From NCBI GenBank assembly GCA_047974855.1, contig JBKECT010000031.1, positions 1 through 62,440 of the forward strand: a stretch of DNA of 62,440 nucleotides, given 5' to 3'. Below, piece by piece: positions 15,060 through 22,057 of the stretch. The DNA comes from CAYNRG01 sp047974855 (GTDB lineage: Bacteria > Bacillota_I > Bacilli_A > Erysipelotrichales > Erysipelotrichaceae). The position numbers and the translations under genes are program-made. Every line of letters begins with the position of its first letter. The stretch's first letter is position 1. The notes beneath the pieces were generated by a model that saw nothing but the letters and a program-made list of their open reading frames with translations, searched no databases and was not told the DNA's origin.

Positions 15060-16334
15060 ATGATTGAAAAACTGGCAAATTTTATGGAAAGGCATCTTTC
15101 AGAGCCGATGAACAAATTGGCTCAACAGCGCCATTTGCGAGCAGTACGTGATGGGATTATTGCAACATTACCACTAATTATTGTGGGATCATTTTTCTTG
15201 ATTATTGCAATTCCACCACTACCACAAGATTGGGCGATTTATCAATTTTTAACAGCTAATGCAGGGAAAATTTTGTTGCCATATAGAATGTCAATGATGA
15301 TTATGACACTGTATGCTGTATTTGGAATTGGATCTAGTTTAGCAAAATCTTATGGAAAAGATGGTATCACAGGAGGGATTTTAGCTGAACTGGCTTTATT
15401 ATTAACTATAGTACCTGTTTCTGTTTCGGCAGATGCATCAGCTGGGGTCTCTGGATGGGTTCTTCCAATGACATACATTGGATCATCTGGAATGTTTGTT
15501 GGAATTATTGTTTCTATCATAGCAGTAGAAATTTATCGAGTTATTGACAATTCAGGATTTAAAATTACAATGCCTGAACAAGTGCCACCAGCGGTAGCAC
15601 GCTCATTTGAAGCATTAACACCAACTGCTGCGATCATTTTGTTAATAGGTGGAATTACATATTTCTTAGGGTTTAATTGGCACGGATTTGTGGGTACACT
15701 TGTTGCACCACTAATTTCTGCAACAGATACTTTGCCAAGCGTACTACTAATCACATTTTTGATCACATTATTTTGGTCATTTGGAATTCATGGAGTAAGT
15801 ATTGTAGGGACACTTGCTAGACCATTATGGCTAGTGTTGCTTGAACAAAATGCGACTGCGGCAGCCGATGGTGTTGCTTTACCTGCAATAGCAGCGGAAC
15901 CTTTTTATCAATGGTTTATTTGGGTTGGTGGATCAGGATGTACAATTGGATTAGCGATTTTACTTGCGTTTAGAGCAAAATCAAAATATGGTAAAACACT
16001 GGGTAGAACTTCAATTCTACCAGTACTATTCAATATCAATGAACCAATTATCTTTGGGGCACCAATTGTCATGAACCCAGTTTTAATGATACCATTTATT
16101 TTAGCCCCAATGACTTGTGCTATTATTGCGTGGTTTGCAACGACTTTGGGACTGGTAAATGCAGTAGTTGTTACGGCGCCATGGACATTACCTGGACCTA
16201 TTGGCGCGTACCTTGCGACAGGTGGAGATTACCGAGCAACAATTTTGAGTATATTTTTGATTGTTGTCTCAATATTGATTTACTACCCATTCTTCAAAAT
16301 TTATGATAAGAAGCAAATGGAAGAAGAAGCATAG
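15060..16334 (+). CDS. PTS EIIC component, lactose/cellobiose (CelB) family
   Basis: Membrane permease of a sugar phosphotransferase system. The 424 residues carry about ten hydrophobic segments and the family signature NINEPIIFGAPIVMNP with following IPFILAP. The N-terminal FMERHLSEPMNKLAQ is typical of CelB proteins. ATG 15060 follows AGGAGG by 8 nt; the adjacent TTG at 15057 is not needed. No EIIA or EIIB gene lies here, so shared components from elsewhere must phosphorylate the sugar. Linkage to a MupG-like hydrolase suggests a disaccharide such as MurNAc-GlcNAc or another beta-glycoside. Confidence 0.9.
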   Translation: MIEKLANFMERHLSEPMNKLAQQRHLRAVRDGIIATLPLIIVGSFFLIIAIPPLPQDWAIYQFLTANAGKILLPYRMSMMIMTLYAVFGIGSSLAKSYGKDGITGGILAELALLLTIVPVSVSADASAGVSGWVLPMTYIGSSGMFVGIIVSIIAVEIYRVIDNSGFKITMPEQVPPAVARSFEALTPTAAIILLIGGITYFLGFNWHGFVGTLVAPLISATDTLPSVLLITFLITLFWSFGIHGVSIVGTLARPLWLVLLEQNATAAADGVALPAIAAEPFYQWFIWVGGSGCTIGLAILLAFRAKSKYGKTLGRTSILPVLFNINEPIIFGAPIVMNPVLMIPFILAPMTCAIIAWFATTLGLVNAVVVTAPWTLPGPIGAYLATGGDYRATILSIFLIVVSILIYYPFFKIYDKKQMEEEA

Positions 16335-16340
16335 AACTAC

Positions 16341-16372
16341 AAAAGAGCCTTGTTGATTCAGGGTTCTTTTAA
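16341..16372 (+). terminator. Hairpin with U-run between EIIC and the mupG-like gene
   Basis: AAAAGAGCCTTG and CAGGGTTCTTTT form an imperfect stem ending in T4, between two genes of the same direction. It probably lowers readthrough to the downstream gene or protects the 3' end of the EIIC message. Confidence 0.6.
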
Positions 16373-16392
16373 AATAGAAGGAGAACGTAACA

Positions 16393-17484
16393 ATGAGAAA
16401 GTTAGGGATATCACTATATCCAGAGAAAAGTAGTAAGGAAGAAATTTTTGAATACATTACAAAAGCGAAGAAAGCTGGATTTTCACGAATATTTTCGTGC
16501 TTATTATCGGCAAATGAAGAAAAAGATATAATAAAAAGAAGGTTTTCTGAAATTAATGAGTTTGCTCATCAGCATGGATTTGAAGTTATTGTTGATGTAA
16601 GTCCTAGAGTATTTGATAATCTGGGAATTAGTTACAAAGATTTAACCTTTTTTAATGAAATAAATGCAGATGGACTTCGCTTGGACTTGGGATTTACAGG
16701 AAGTGAAGAAGCTTTGATGACCTTCAATCCGTATGACCTTAAAATTGAAATTAATATGAGTATGGATACACACACATTAGATACAATTATGGATTTTCAG
16801 CCGAACAAGTATAATTTGCTAGGGTGTCATAACTTTTATCCACATCAATATTCTGGTTTAAATGAAGAATTTTTCAAAAAGTGCACAAGGAGATTTAACA
16901 AATATGGTCTGAGAACTGCTGCATTTGTAACGTCCCAAAACGACAATACCTTTGGTCCTTGGCCAGTAACTGATGGGCTTCCAACTTTAGAAATTCACCG
17001 ATATTTACCGTTGCACATTCAGATTAAACACTTGGTTGCAATGGGGATTGTAGATGACATTATTATTTCGAATTGTTTCCCAAGTGATAAAGAACTAGAA
17101 AAATTAAGTAAAGTAAGAAAGGACTTATTAAGTTTCGAAGTAGAGTTACATAAGGAAATCCCTGAAGTAGAAAGAAAAATTGTGCTAGATGAATTGCATT
17201 TTCACCGTGGAGATTACTCGGATGCTTTTATTAGATCAACACAGAGTCGTGTGAAATATAAGGAGCATGAATTTAAAGTGTTTAATGCACCTGAAATAAT
17301 TCAACGAGGTGATATCTTGATAGAAAGTAGCGAGTATGGACATTATGCAGGTGAGCTTCAAATTGCCTTGACTGAAATGATAAACTCTGGAAAGACCAAT
17401 GTAGTTGGAAAAATAGTTGAGGAAGAATTGTTTTTGTTGGATGAGATAAAGCCGTGGCAGAAGTTTCGTTTTATGATAGGATAG
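16393..17484 (+). CDS. mupG: MupG-like 6-phospho-N-acetylmuramidase family protein (DUF871)
   Basis: 363 residues. A TIM-barrel N-terminal domain begins LGISLYPEKSS, and the family segments NADGLRLDLGF, LLGCHNFYPH and TVE-type barrel strands follow; the C-terminal barrel-like domain starts around residue 250 (ELHFHRGDYSD). The characterised homologue in Staphylococcus cleaves MurNAc-6-phosphate-GlcNAc after PTS uptake. Here it follows a PTS EIIC, consistent with hydrolysis of the imported phosphodisaccharide. The ribosome binding site AAGGAG precedes ATG. No MurQ etherase or NagZ lies in this window, so the exact disaccharide is uncertain. Confidence 0.85.
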   Translation: MRKLGISLYPEKSSKEEIFEYITKAKKAGFSRIFSCLLSANEEKDIIKRRFSEINEFAHQHGFEVIVDVSPRVFDNLGISYKDLTFFNEINADGLRLDLGFTGSEEALMTFNPYDLKIEINMSMDTHTLDTIMDFQPNKYNLLGCHNFYPHQYSGLNEEFFKKCTRRFNKYGLRTAAFVTSQNDNTFGPWPVTDGLPTLEIHRYLPLHIQIKHLVAMGIVDDIIISNCFPSDKELEKLSKVRKDLLSFEVELHKEIPEVERKIVLDELHFHRGDYSDAFIRSTQSRVKYKEHEFKVFNAPEIIQRGDILIESSEYGHYAGELQIALTEMINSGKTNVVGKIVEEELFLLDEIKPWQKFRFMIG

Positions 17485-17630
17485 ATTTAAAATAATCAGA
17501 TTAGTAGTAGGGATTTGAAAAACTCCAAAAGTAAAGCAAATTTTAAAGAAGATAGCTCTCTTAGAAATGCAATATGAAGTCTATAGTTAAGAGAATTTAT
17601 AAAACATTTACATAATTTTAAAAAAAACTG

Positions 17631-17659
17631 TTGACAAAGTTATGATGTAAGAGTAAAGT
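17631..17659 (+). promoter_or_regulatory. metNIQ promoter
   Basis: A consensus TTGACA is followed after 17 bp by TAAAGT, a poor -10, immediately upstream of the T-box leader. Confidence 0.6.
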
Positions 17660-17922
17660 AGCTGTAAAGACAAAGAAAAGAAAAGTATTATTTACGGAAA
17701 TTCATCAGAGAGTCCTGGTAGCTGTGAAGGGATAAGGGAAGTAAATAAGAAAATGGTCTTGGAGTTGCATACCGAAGGAAACTTAGGCTATGACGGATTC
17801 ACCCGTTAACGTGATAGAGTATGATAGTACTTGATGAGGTAATTGTCGTGAGGCAGTTATGAAAAAAGGTGGTAACACGGGAATTTAACTCTCGTCCTTA
17901 TGTAAGGATGAGAGTTTTTTGT
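17660..17922 (+). ncRNA. T-box leader, methionine specifier
   Basis: The T-box core AAGGTGGTAACACGGG (17867-17882) precedes a strong terminator (AACTCTCGTCCTTA paired with TAAGGATGAGAGTT, then T-run, to 17920). The specifier is read as AUG at 17753-17755 because GAAA-AUG-GUCUUGGAG aligns with GAAA-GGC-AUUCUUGAG of the well-studied glyQS T-box. Uncharged tRNA-Met would stabilise the antiterminator and turn on the downstream methionine transporter. It fills the 458-nt gap between the mupG-like gene and metN. Confidence 0.93.
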
Positions 17923-17942
17923 TGCATAAAGGGGGAATGGTA

Positions 17943-18953
17943 ATGATTCAGATGCGCAATATTTGTAAAAGTTTTGTAACAAAGGGAAGTGCAATTCATG
18001 CTGTAAAAGATGTTAGCCTTGAGGTGAAAAAAGGTGAGATTTTTGGGATTATTGGGTATTCTGGTGCTGGTAAAAGCACACTACTTCGTGTAATTAATCA
18101 ATTAGAGAAACAAAGTAGTGGAGAGATTATTTTGGATAACGTTAAAATTTCTTCGCTTAAAGGAAAAGATCTACGCCGGCAAAGGCAGAAAATTGGGATG
18201 ATCTTTCAGCATTTTAACTTGTTATGGTCAAGAAGTGTTGAAAAAAATATAGAGCTTCCCCTTGAAATTGCCAAAGTTACAAAAGTAGAGCGCAAAAAGA
18301 AAGTACAAGAGTTGATTGATTTGGTTGGCTTAACGGGGAGGGAAAAAGCTTATCCAAGCGAGTTGAGCGGAGGGCAGAAACAACGTGTCGGAATAGCTAG
18401 GGCACTTGCGAATCAGCCTAGCATTCTTCTTTGTGATGAGGCCACAAGTGCATTGGATCCAGAAACTACTGATTCAATTTTAGAGTTATTAACAACAATT
18501 AACAGAGAGTTAAAAATAACGGTGGTTATGATTACTCACCAAATGGAAGTTGTTCAAAAAGTTTGTCACCGTGTTGCGGTAATGAGTGAAGGTGAAGTTG
18601 TTGAATTTGGCAATACTCAAGAAGTATTTAGCAACCCAAAACATGAAGTAAGTAAGCGATTTGTTCAAACATTGCAAGGTGAGGATGTCCAGACTTTGCA
18701 AGAAGACTTAAGAAAATATTACCCACATGGACAATTATTTAGGCTAGTTTTCTCAAATGAGATAAGTGGACAGCCAATCCTTTCTACAATTCTAAGATCT
18801 TTAGATGTGGATGTGAATATTGTAAGTTCAAATATTACCCACACGCAAGCTGGTGCAGTTGGCGTGATGTATATTCACTTAGATAAAGATGGAATGAACA
18901 CAAAAGTGATTAATGAGCTTAAAAACAGAGGGGTGGTGGTTGAAGCATGTTAG
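17943..18953 (+). CDS. metN: Methionine ABC transporter ATP-binding protein
   Basis: ATPase of the MetNIQ importer. Walker A GYSGAGKST, Q-loop HFNLLWSRS, signature LSGGQKQRVG and Walker B ILLCDEATSALDPE are present. Residues from about 255 on form a NIL domain, the methionine-binding regulatory domain that inhibits transport when intracellular methionine is high. The start is ATG 17943, 7 nt after AAAGGGGG; upstream in-frame TTG 17919 and ATG 17937 overlap the terminator or ribosome site. It overlaps metI by 7 nt. Confidence 0.96.
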   Translation: MIQMRNICKSFVTKGSAIHAVKDVSLEVKKGEIFGIIGYSGAGKSTLLRVINQLEKQSSGEIILDNVKISSLKGKDLRRQRQKIGMIFQHFNLLWSRSVEKNIELPLEIAKVTKVERKKKVQELIDLVGLTGREKAYPSELSGGQKQRVGIARALANQPSILLCDEATSALDPETTDSILELLTTINRELKITVVMITHQMEVVQKVCHRVAVMSEGEVVEFGNTQEVFSNPKHEVSKRFVQTLQGEDVQTLQEDLRKYYPHGQLFRLVFSNEISGQPILSTILRSLDVDVNIVSSNITHTQAGAVGVMYIHLDKDGMNTKVINELKNRGVVVEAC

Positions 18954-19603
18954 ATTCAAGTGTGGTTAACCAAATGATTGATGCACTTCAGGAAACAGTA
19001 TATATGACACTAATGTCATTGATAGTTGCGGTGATACTAGGAGGATTAATTGGAATTCTTTTGTATGTTACACAAACAGGCGGACTAATTGAAAATAAGA
19101 TAGTGAATAAAGTTGCTGATATTTTAGTCAACATACTTAGAGCAATACCATTCATTATCTTAATGATACTGCTAATACCACTGACGAAGGCTTTGACTGG
19201 AACGATGCTAGGTGCAACAGCTGCACTTCCGTCATTAATCATTGCTTCAGCACCGTTCTATGCCAGATTATGTGTTATTGCATTTTCTGAAGTAGATAAG
19301 GGTGTGATTGAGGCAAGTAAGGCAATGGGTGCAAGTCGCACTGAAATTATCTTCAAAGTATTGATCCCGGAAGCTCTGCCAGCATTAATATCTGGAGCTA
19401 CCGTGGCTGGTATTTCACTAGTTTCATACACAGCAATGGCTGGAGCAATAGGTGCAGGTGGGTTAGGAAATCTTGCGTATATGTATGGATTTGCAAGAAG
19501 GGACACAACAGTTTTATATGCAGCAACTATTTTAGTTATTCTGATTGTGTTTGTTATTCAAGCAGTAGGAGATTTTGTAGTTAAAAAAATTGATAAACGA
19601 TAG
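18947..19603 (+). CDS. metI: Methionine ABC transporter permease
   Basis: 218 residues with five hydrophobic segments, the usual MetI topology. The EAA coupling motif EASKAMGASRTEIIFKV contacts the MetN ATPase. Typical family stretches NILRAIPFIILMI and YTAMAGAIGAGGLG are present. The ATG lies within the 3' end of metN, so translation is coupled. It forms a homodimer in the membrane with two MetN subunits. Confidence 0.96.
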   Translation: MLDSSVVNQMIDALQETVYMTLMSLIVAVILGGLIGILLYVTQTGGLIENKIVNKVADILVNILRAIPFIILMILLIPLTKALTGTMLGATAALPSLIIASAPFYARLCVIAFSEVDKGVIEASKAMGASRTEIIFKVLIPEALPALISGATVAGISLVSYTAMAGAIGAGGLGNLAYMYGFARRDTTVLYAATILVILIVFVIQAVGDFVVKKIDKR

Positions 19604-19615
19604 GAGGAAAAGAAA

Positions 19616-20464
19616 ATGAAAAAGTTTATTAAGAGCATTGCAGTTATAGGATTATGTTTTGCAGTAGTAGGGTGTACTTCAGGAGGAACAGATGATAGTT
19701 CAGTTGAGCCAACGGGTAGTACAGAGGATACAACAATTGTGGTTGCAGCAACATTGGATCCACATTCAAAGATTTTAGAATTTGCAGCACCATTATTAGA
19801 GGAAAAGGGATATACGTTAGAAATTATTGTTTTAGACGACTACTATGTATTTAATGAATCACTAAATTCTGGAGAAGTTGATGCCAATTTCTTTCAACAT
19901 GTGCCATTCTTTAACAGCGAAATAGAAGCCAAAGGATATGATATTGTTAATGTTGCAGGCATTCATATTGAGCCACTAGGATTCTATTCAAAGACAATAT
20001 CTGATATTAGTGAACTTCAAGACAATGCGGAAATTGTCATAACTAATACGATTACTGACCAAGGTAGAACTTTGTCTATTTTGGAAAAAAACGGATTAAT
20101 CGAGCTTAGTGCTGATGTTGATGCACTAACAGCAACTATCAGTGATATTACAGTTAACCCAAAGAATCTTCAATTTAAAGAGGTGTCTCCAGAATTACTT
20201 ACTACTATTTTCGAACAAGGTGAAGGAGATTTGGTGGCAATTAATGGAAACTATGCACTTCAGGCAGGATTAAACCCTGTAACGGACTCAGTTATCCTTG
20301 AAGAAGCTGATTCTACAAATCCTTATGTTAATATTATTGCAGCTCGTACAGATAATCAAGATAGTGATAAAATCAAAGCACTGGTTGAAGTTTTGACATC
20401 TGCAGAAGTTAAGACATTTATTGAAGAAACATATAGTGATGGATCAGTGATTCCAGCAAAATAA
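19616..20464 (+). CDS. metQ: Methionine-binding lipoprotein
   Basis: Substrate-binding lipoprotein of the MetNIQ system. A type II signal peptide ends with the lipobox VVGC (Cys at residue 20), then a Ser/Thr/Glu-rich tether and the NlpA-family domain starting TIVVAATLDPH; FQHVPFFN and YSKTISDISEL are family segments. The 282-residue length is normal. Ribosome binding site AGGAGG. It is the last gene under the Met T-box and is followed by a terminator. Confidence 0.95.
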   Translation: MKKFIKSIAVIGLCFAVVGCTSGGTDDSSVEPTGSTEDTTIVVAATLDPHSKILEFAAPLLEEKGYTLEIIVLDDYYVFNESLNSGEVDANFFQHVPFFNSEIEAKGYDIVNVAGIHIEPLGFYSKTISDISELQDNAEIVITNTITDQGRTLSILEKNGLIELSADVDALTATISDITVNPKNLQFKEVSPELLTTIFEQGEGDLVAINGNYALQAGLNPVTDSVILEEADSTNPYVNIIAARTDNQDSDKIKALVEVLTSAEVKTFIEETYSDGSVIPAK

Positions 20465-20471
20465 GTTATAG

Positions 20472-20538
20472 AAATATAGGTAGATTGATTAACCATTGAG
20501 CTGTAGATATGGTTGCGAATTTACCTATTTTTTTTGTT
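20472..20538 (+). terminator. Terminator of metNIQ
   Basis: AATATAGGTAGATT and GAATTTACCTATT can pair around a large AT-rich loop and are followed by T8. Confidence 0.6.
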
Positions 20539-20541
20539 TAA

Positions 20542-20766
20542 AGTAGAAAGTGGAAAACAAAAGTTCTTGATAATATTGGAACAGGCGATATTTTTACATC
20601 AATAATTATATTTGGTATGTCTCTAAATAAAACACATGAAGAAATTGTTGAGCTAACAGCAGGAAGCGCAAGTTTAGCATATACAGTGAATGGAGATTGT
20701 TTTGCTTCTGATTTATCATTAGTTGAACAAGTGATAGAAAAAGAAACATTAGCACTAATTCGCTAG
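20542..20766 (+). pseudogene. Remnant of a PfkB/pyridoxal-kinase-like gene (C-terminal fragment)
   Basis: An open frame without a start codon encodes about 74 residues beginning SRKWKTKVLDNIGTGDIF. The DNIGTGD stretch corresponds to the GTGD anion-hole and catalytic-aspartate motif of PdxY/PdxK-type kinases, and the remaining residues continue as the C-terminal helices of that fold. The upstream two thirds are missing: a stop sits directly before the fragment and the metQ terminator just before that. The remnant keeps its own terminator. It lies in the 422-nt interval between metQ and the aldo-keto reductase. PdxY origin is likely; another ribokinase-family origin is possible. Confidence 0.75.
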
Positions 20767-20778
20767 TGTTTCTTTTTT
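20743..20778 (+). terminator. Terminator formed by the end of the kinase remnant
   Basis: GAAACATTAGC and GCTAGTGTTTC pair over 11 positions (one G-U) around an 8-base loop, followed by T6. The remnant's stop codon lies in the right arm. Confidence 0.85.
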
Positions 20779-20818
20779 GAATGGGTCATAAATTTTACAT
20801 CAATAGAAATATATCCAC

Positions 20819-20849
20819 TTGACTTAGAGTTAACTCTAAAGTGTAATAT
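20819..20849 (+). promoter_or_regulatory. MerR-type promoter of the aldo-keto reductase
   Basis: TTGACT (-35) and TAATAT (-10) are separated by 19 bp, and a perfect 16-bp palindrome TTAGAGTTAACTCTAA (20824-20839) fills the spacer. The long spacer plus CTTGACTTAGAGT half-site is the hallmark of MerR/NmlR/AdhR-family activators responding to electrophiles. No MerR gene is adjacent. Confidence 0.87.
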
Positions 20850-20886
20850 GTTATAAAGGACGGAGGTCCTAAAAGGAGGAAATACA

Positions 20887-21738
20887 ATGCAAACATATTT
20901 GACACTAAATGATGGTAGAAAAATACCACAATTTGGGCTAGGTGTATTTATGATTCAAGGAGATGAGGCAACAAAAGCAGCCTGCTTAGAAGCACTAAAA
21001 TCTGGTTATCGTCACATTGACACTGCACATGCATATCAAAATGAGCGAGGAGTGGGACAGGCAATTAGAGAAAGCGGCATAGCACGAGAGGAAGTGTATA
21101 TTACAACAAAACTCTGGCCAAGTGAGTATGGTGAAGGAGTAACAATGAATGCAATTGATAAAATGTTGGATAGATTAGACACGGAGTATATTGATTTACT
21201 GCTCCTTCACCAACAGTTTGGCGATTATCTTGGTGCATGGAGAGACATGGAAAAAGCAGTGAAACTTGGAAAAGTCAGAAGCATAGGATTATCGAATTTT
21301 GAATCTAACCGACTTGAAGAAGTTATAGACAACTCAGTCATTAAACCTGCGGTACTTCAAGTAGAATGCCACCCTTACTATCAACAAGAACAGTTGAAGA
21401 ATAGAATTAAAGAGTATGGAACAATTATAGAGAGTTGGTATCCAATTGGACATGCAGATAAAGACTTAATTAATGAGCCAATTTTCACATCGCTTGCTAA
21501 AAAGTATAATAAAAGCAATGTCCAAGTTATTTTGCGTTGGCATATTCAAACTGGAAATGTAGTATTTCCAAAATCGGAAAATCCAGTACATATCAAAGAA
21601 AATATAGATATCTTTGACTTTGAACTTACAGAAGCTGAAATGGCAGAAATTAAAAAAGTAGATAAAGGAGCGCGTTTCTATAACGTATCTCTGGAAGATC
21701 AGGAGAAGAATTTAAGCGGTTTTACACCTGCTGACTAA
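20887..21738 (+). CDS. Aldo-keto reductase
   Basis: NADPH-dependent reductase of carbonyl compounds such as methylglyoxal or 2,5-diketogluconate-like substrates. The 283 residues form a TIM barrel with the catalytic set DTAHAYQNE (Asp and Tyr), TTKLWPSEYG (Lys) and LLLHQQFGDY (His), plus SIGLSNF and the cofactor segment FPKSENPVHIKEN. The HQQFGD variant in place of HWP is common in Gram-positive AKRs of the 2,5-diketo-D-gluconate type. Ribosome binding site AAAGGAGGA. It is monocistronic behind a MerR-type promoter, suggesting aldehyde or electrophile stress induction. Confidence 0.92.
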   Translation: MQTYLTLNDGRKIPQFGLGVFMIQGDEATKAACLEALKSGYRHIDTAHAYQNERGVGQAIRESGIAREEVYITTKLWPSEYGEGVTMNAIDKMLDRLDTEYIDLLLLHQQFGDYLGAWRDMEKAVKLGKVRSIGLSNFESNRLEEVIDNSVIKPAVLQVECHPYYQQEQLKNRIKEYGTIIESWYPIGHADKDLINEPIFTSLAKKYNKSNVQVILRWHIQTGNVVFPKSENPVHIKENIDIFDFELTEAEMAEIKKVDKGARFYNVSLEDQEKNLSGFTPAD

Positions 21739-21748
21739 AGTAGTGAGG

Positions 21749-21800
21749 GTAGTCTCTTTTGTTTGATAGTTAATCAAATAAAAAGAGATTATCTTTTTTA
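21749..21800 (+). terminator. Terminator of the aldo-keto reductase gene
   Basis: GTAGTCTCTTTT pairs with AAAAGAGATTATC across a 20-base loop, followed by T6. Confidence 0.65.
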
Positions 21801-21876
21801 GTAGTTAAATAACCTTAAAAGACAATAAAAAGTATCATAAATTTTGATGAAAAATTCAGCCAATTTTATACAAAAT

Positions 21877-21905
21877 TTGATTATAAATCAATATAATGCT
21901 ATAAT
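21877..21905 (+). promoter_or_regulatory. Promoter of the CBS-domain membrane protein
   Basis: TTGATT, a 17-bp spacer and an extended -10 TG-C-TATAAT. The predicted start near 21912 gives a leader of about 145 nt. Confidence 0.75.
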
Positions 21906-21911
21906 TAAATA

Positions 21912-22057
21912 AATATTTTTGAAAGGATGTGTACGAGTTGGACGATTCGCCAGTGCCCATATTTATCGCGTTGAAAAGATCAATCCGAGAATATCAACTT
22001 CTACTATAGCGTAGGTGGTTTGTGCGTAAATTAAAAAATAGAAGAAGGAGATATAAA
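21912..22057 (+). promoter_or_regulatory. Long 5' leader of unknown type with a possible short ORF
   Basis: The middle (about 21928-22025) is clearly less AT-rich than its surroundings. It holds AAAGGATG followed by a short frame starting at TTG (DDSPVPIFIALKRSIREYQLLL, stop at a TAG), and an overlapping frame of similar length. It does not match M-box, yybP-ykoY or T-box consensus. A leader peptide or structured RNA is possible; the function is not known. Confidence 0.35.

Noticed and set aside
5696..17484. Integrated mobile element carrying the accessory genes
   Set aside because: No integrase, transposase, terminal repeats or tRNA attachment site were seen at either end, and base composition looks similar to the flanks by eye.
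21912..22057. Mg2+ (M-box) or Mn2+ (yybP-ykoY) riboswitch before the CNNM-type gene
   Set aside because: The characteristic conserved blocks of either riboswitch could not be found; reported only as an unknown leader.
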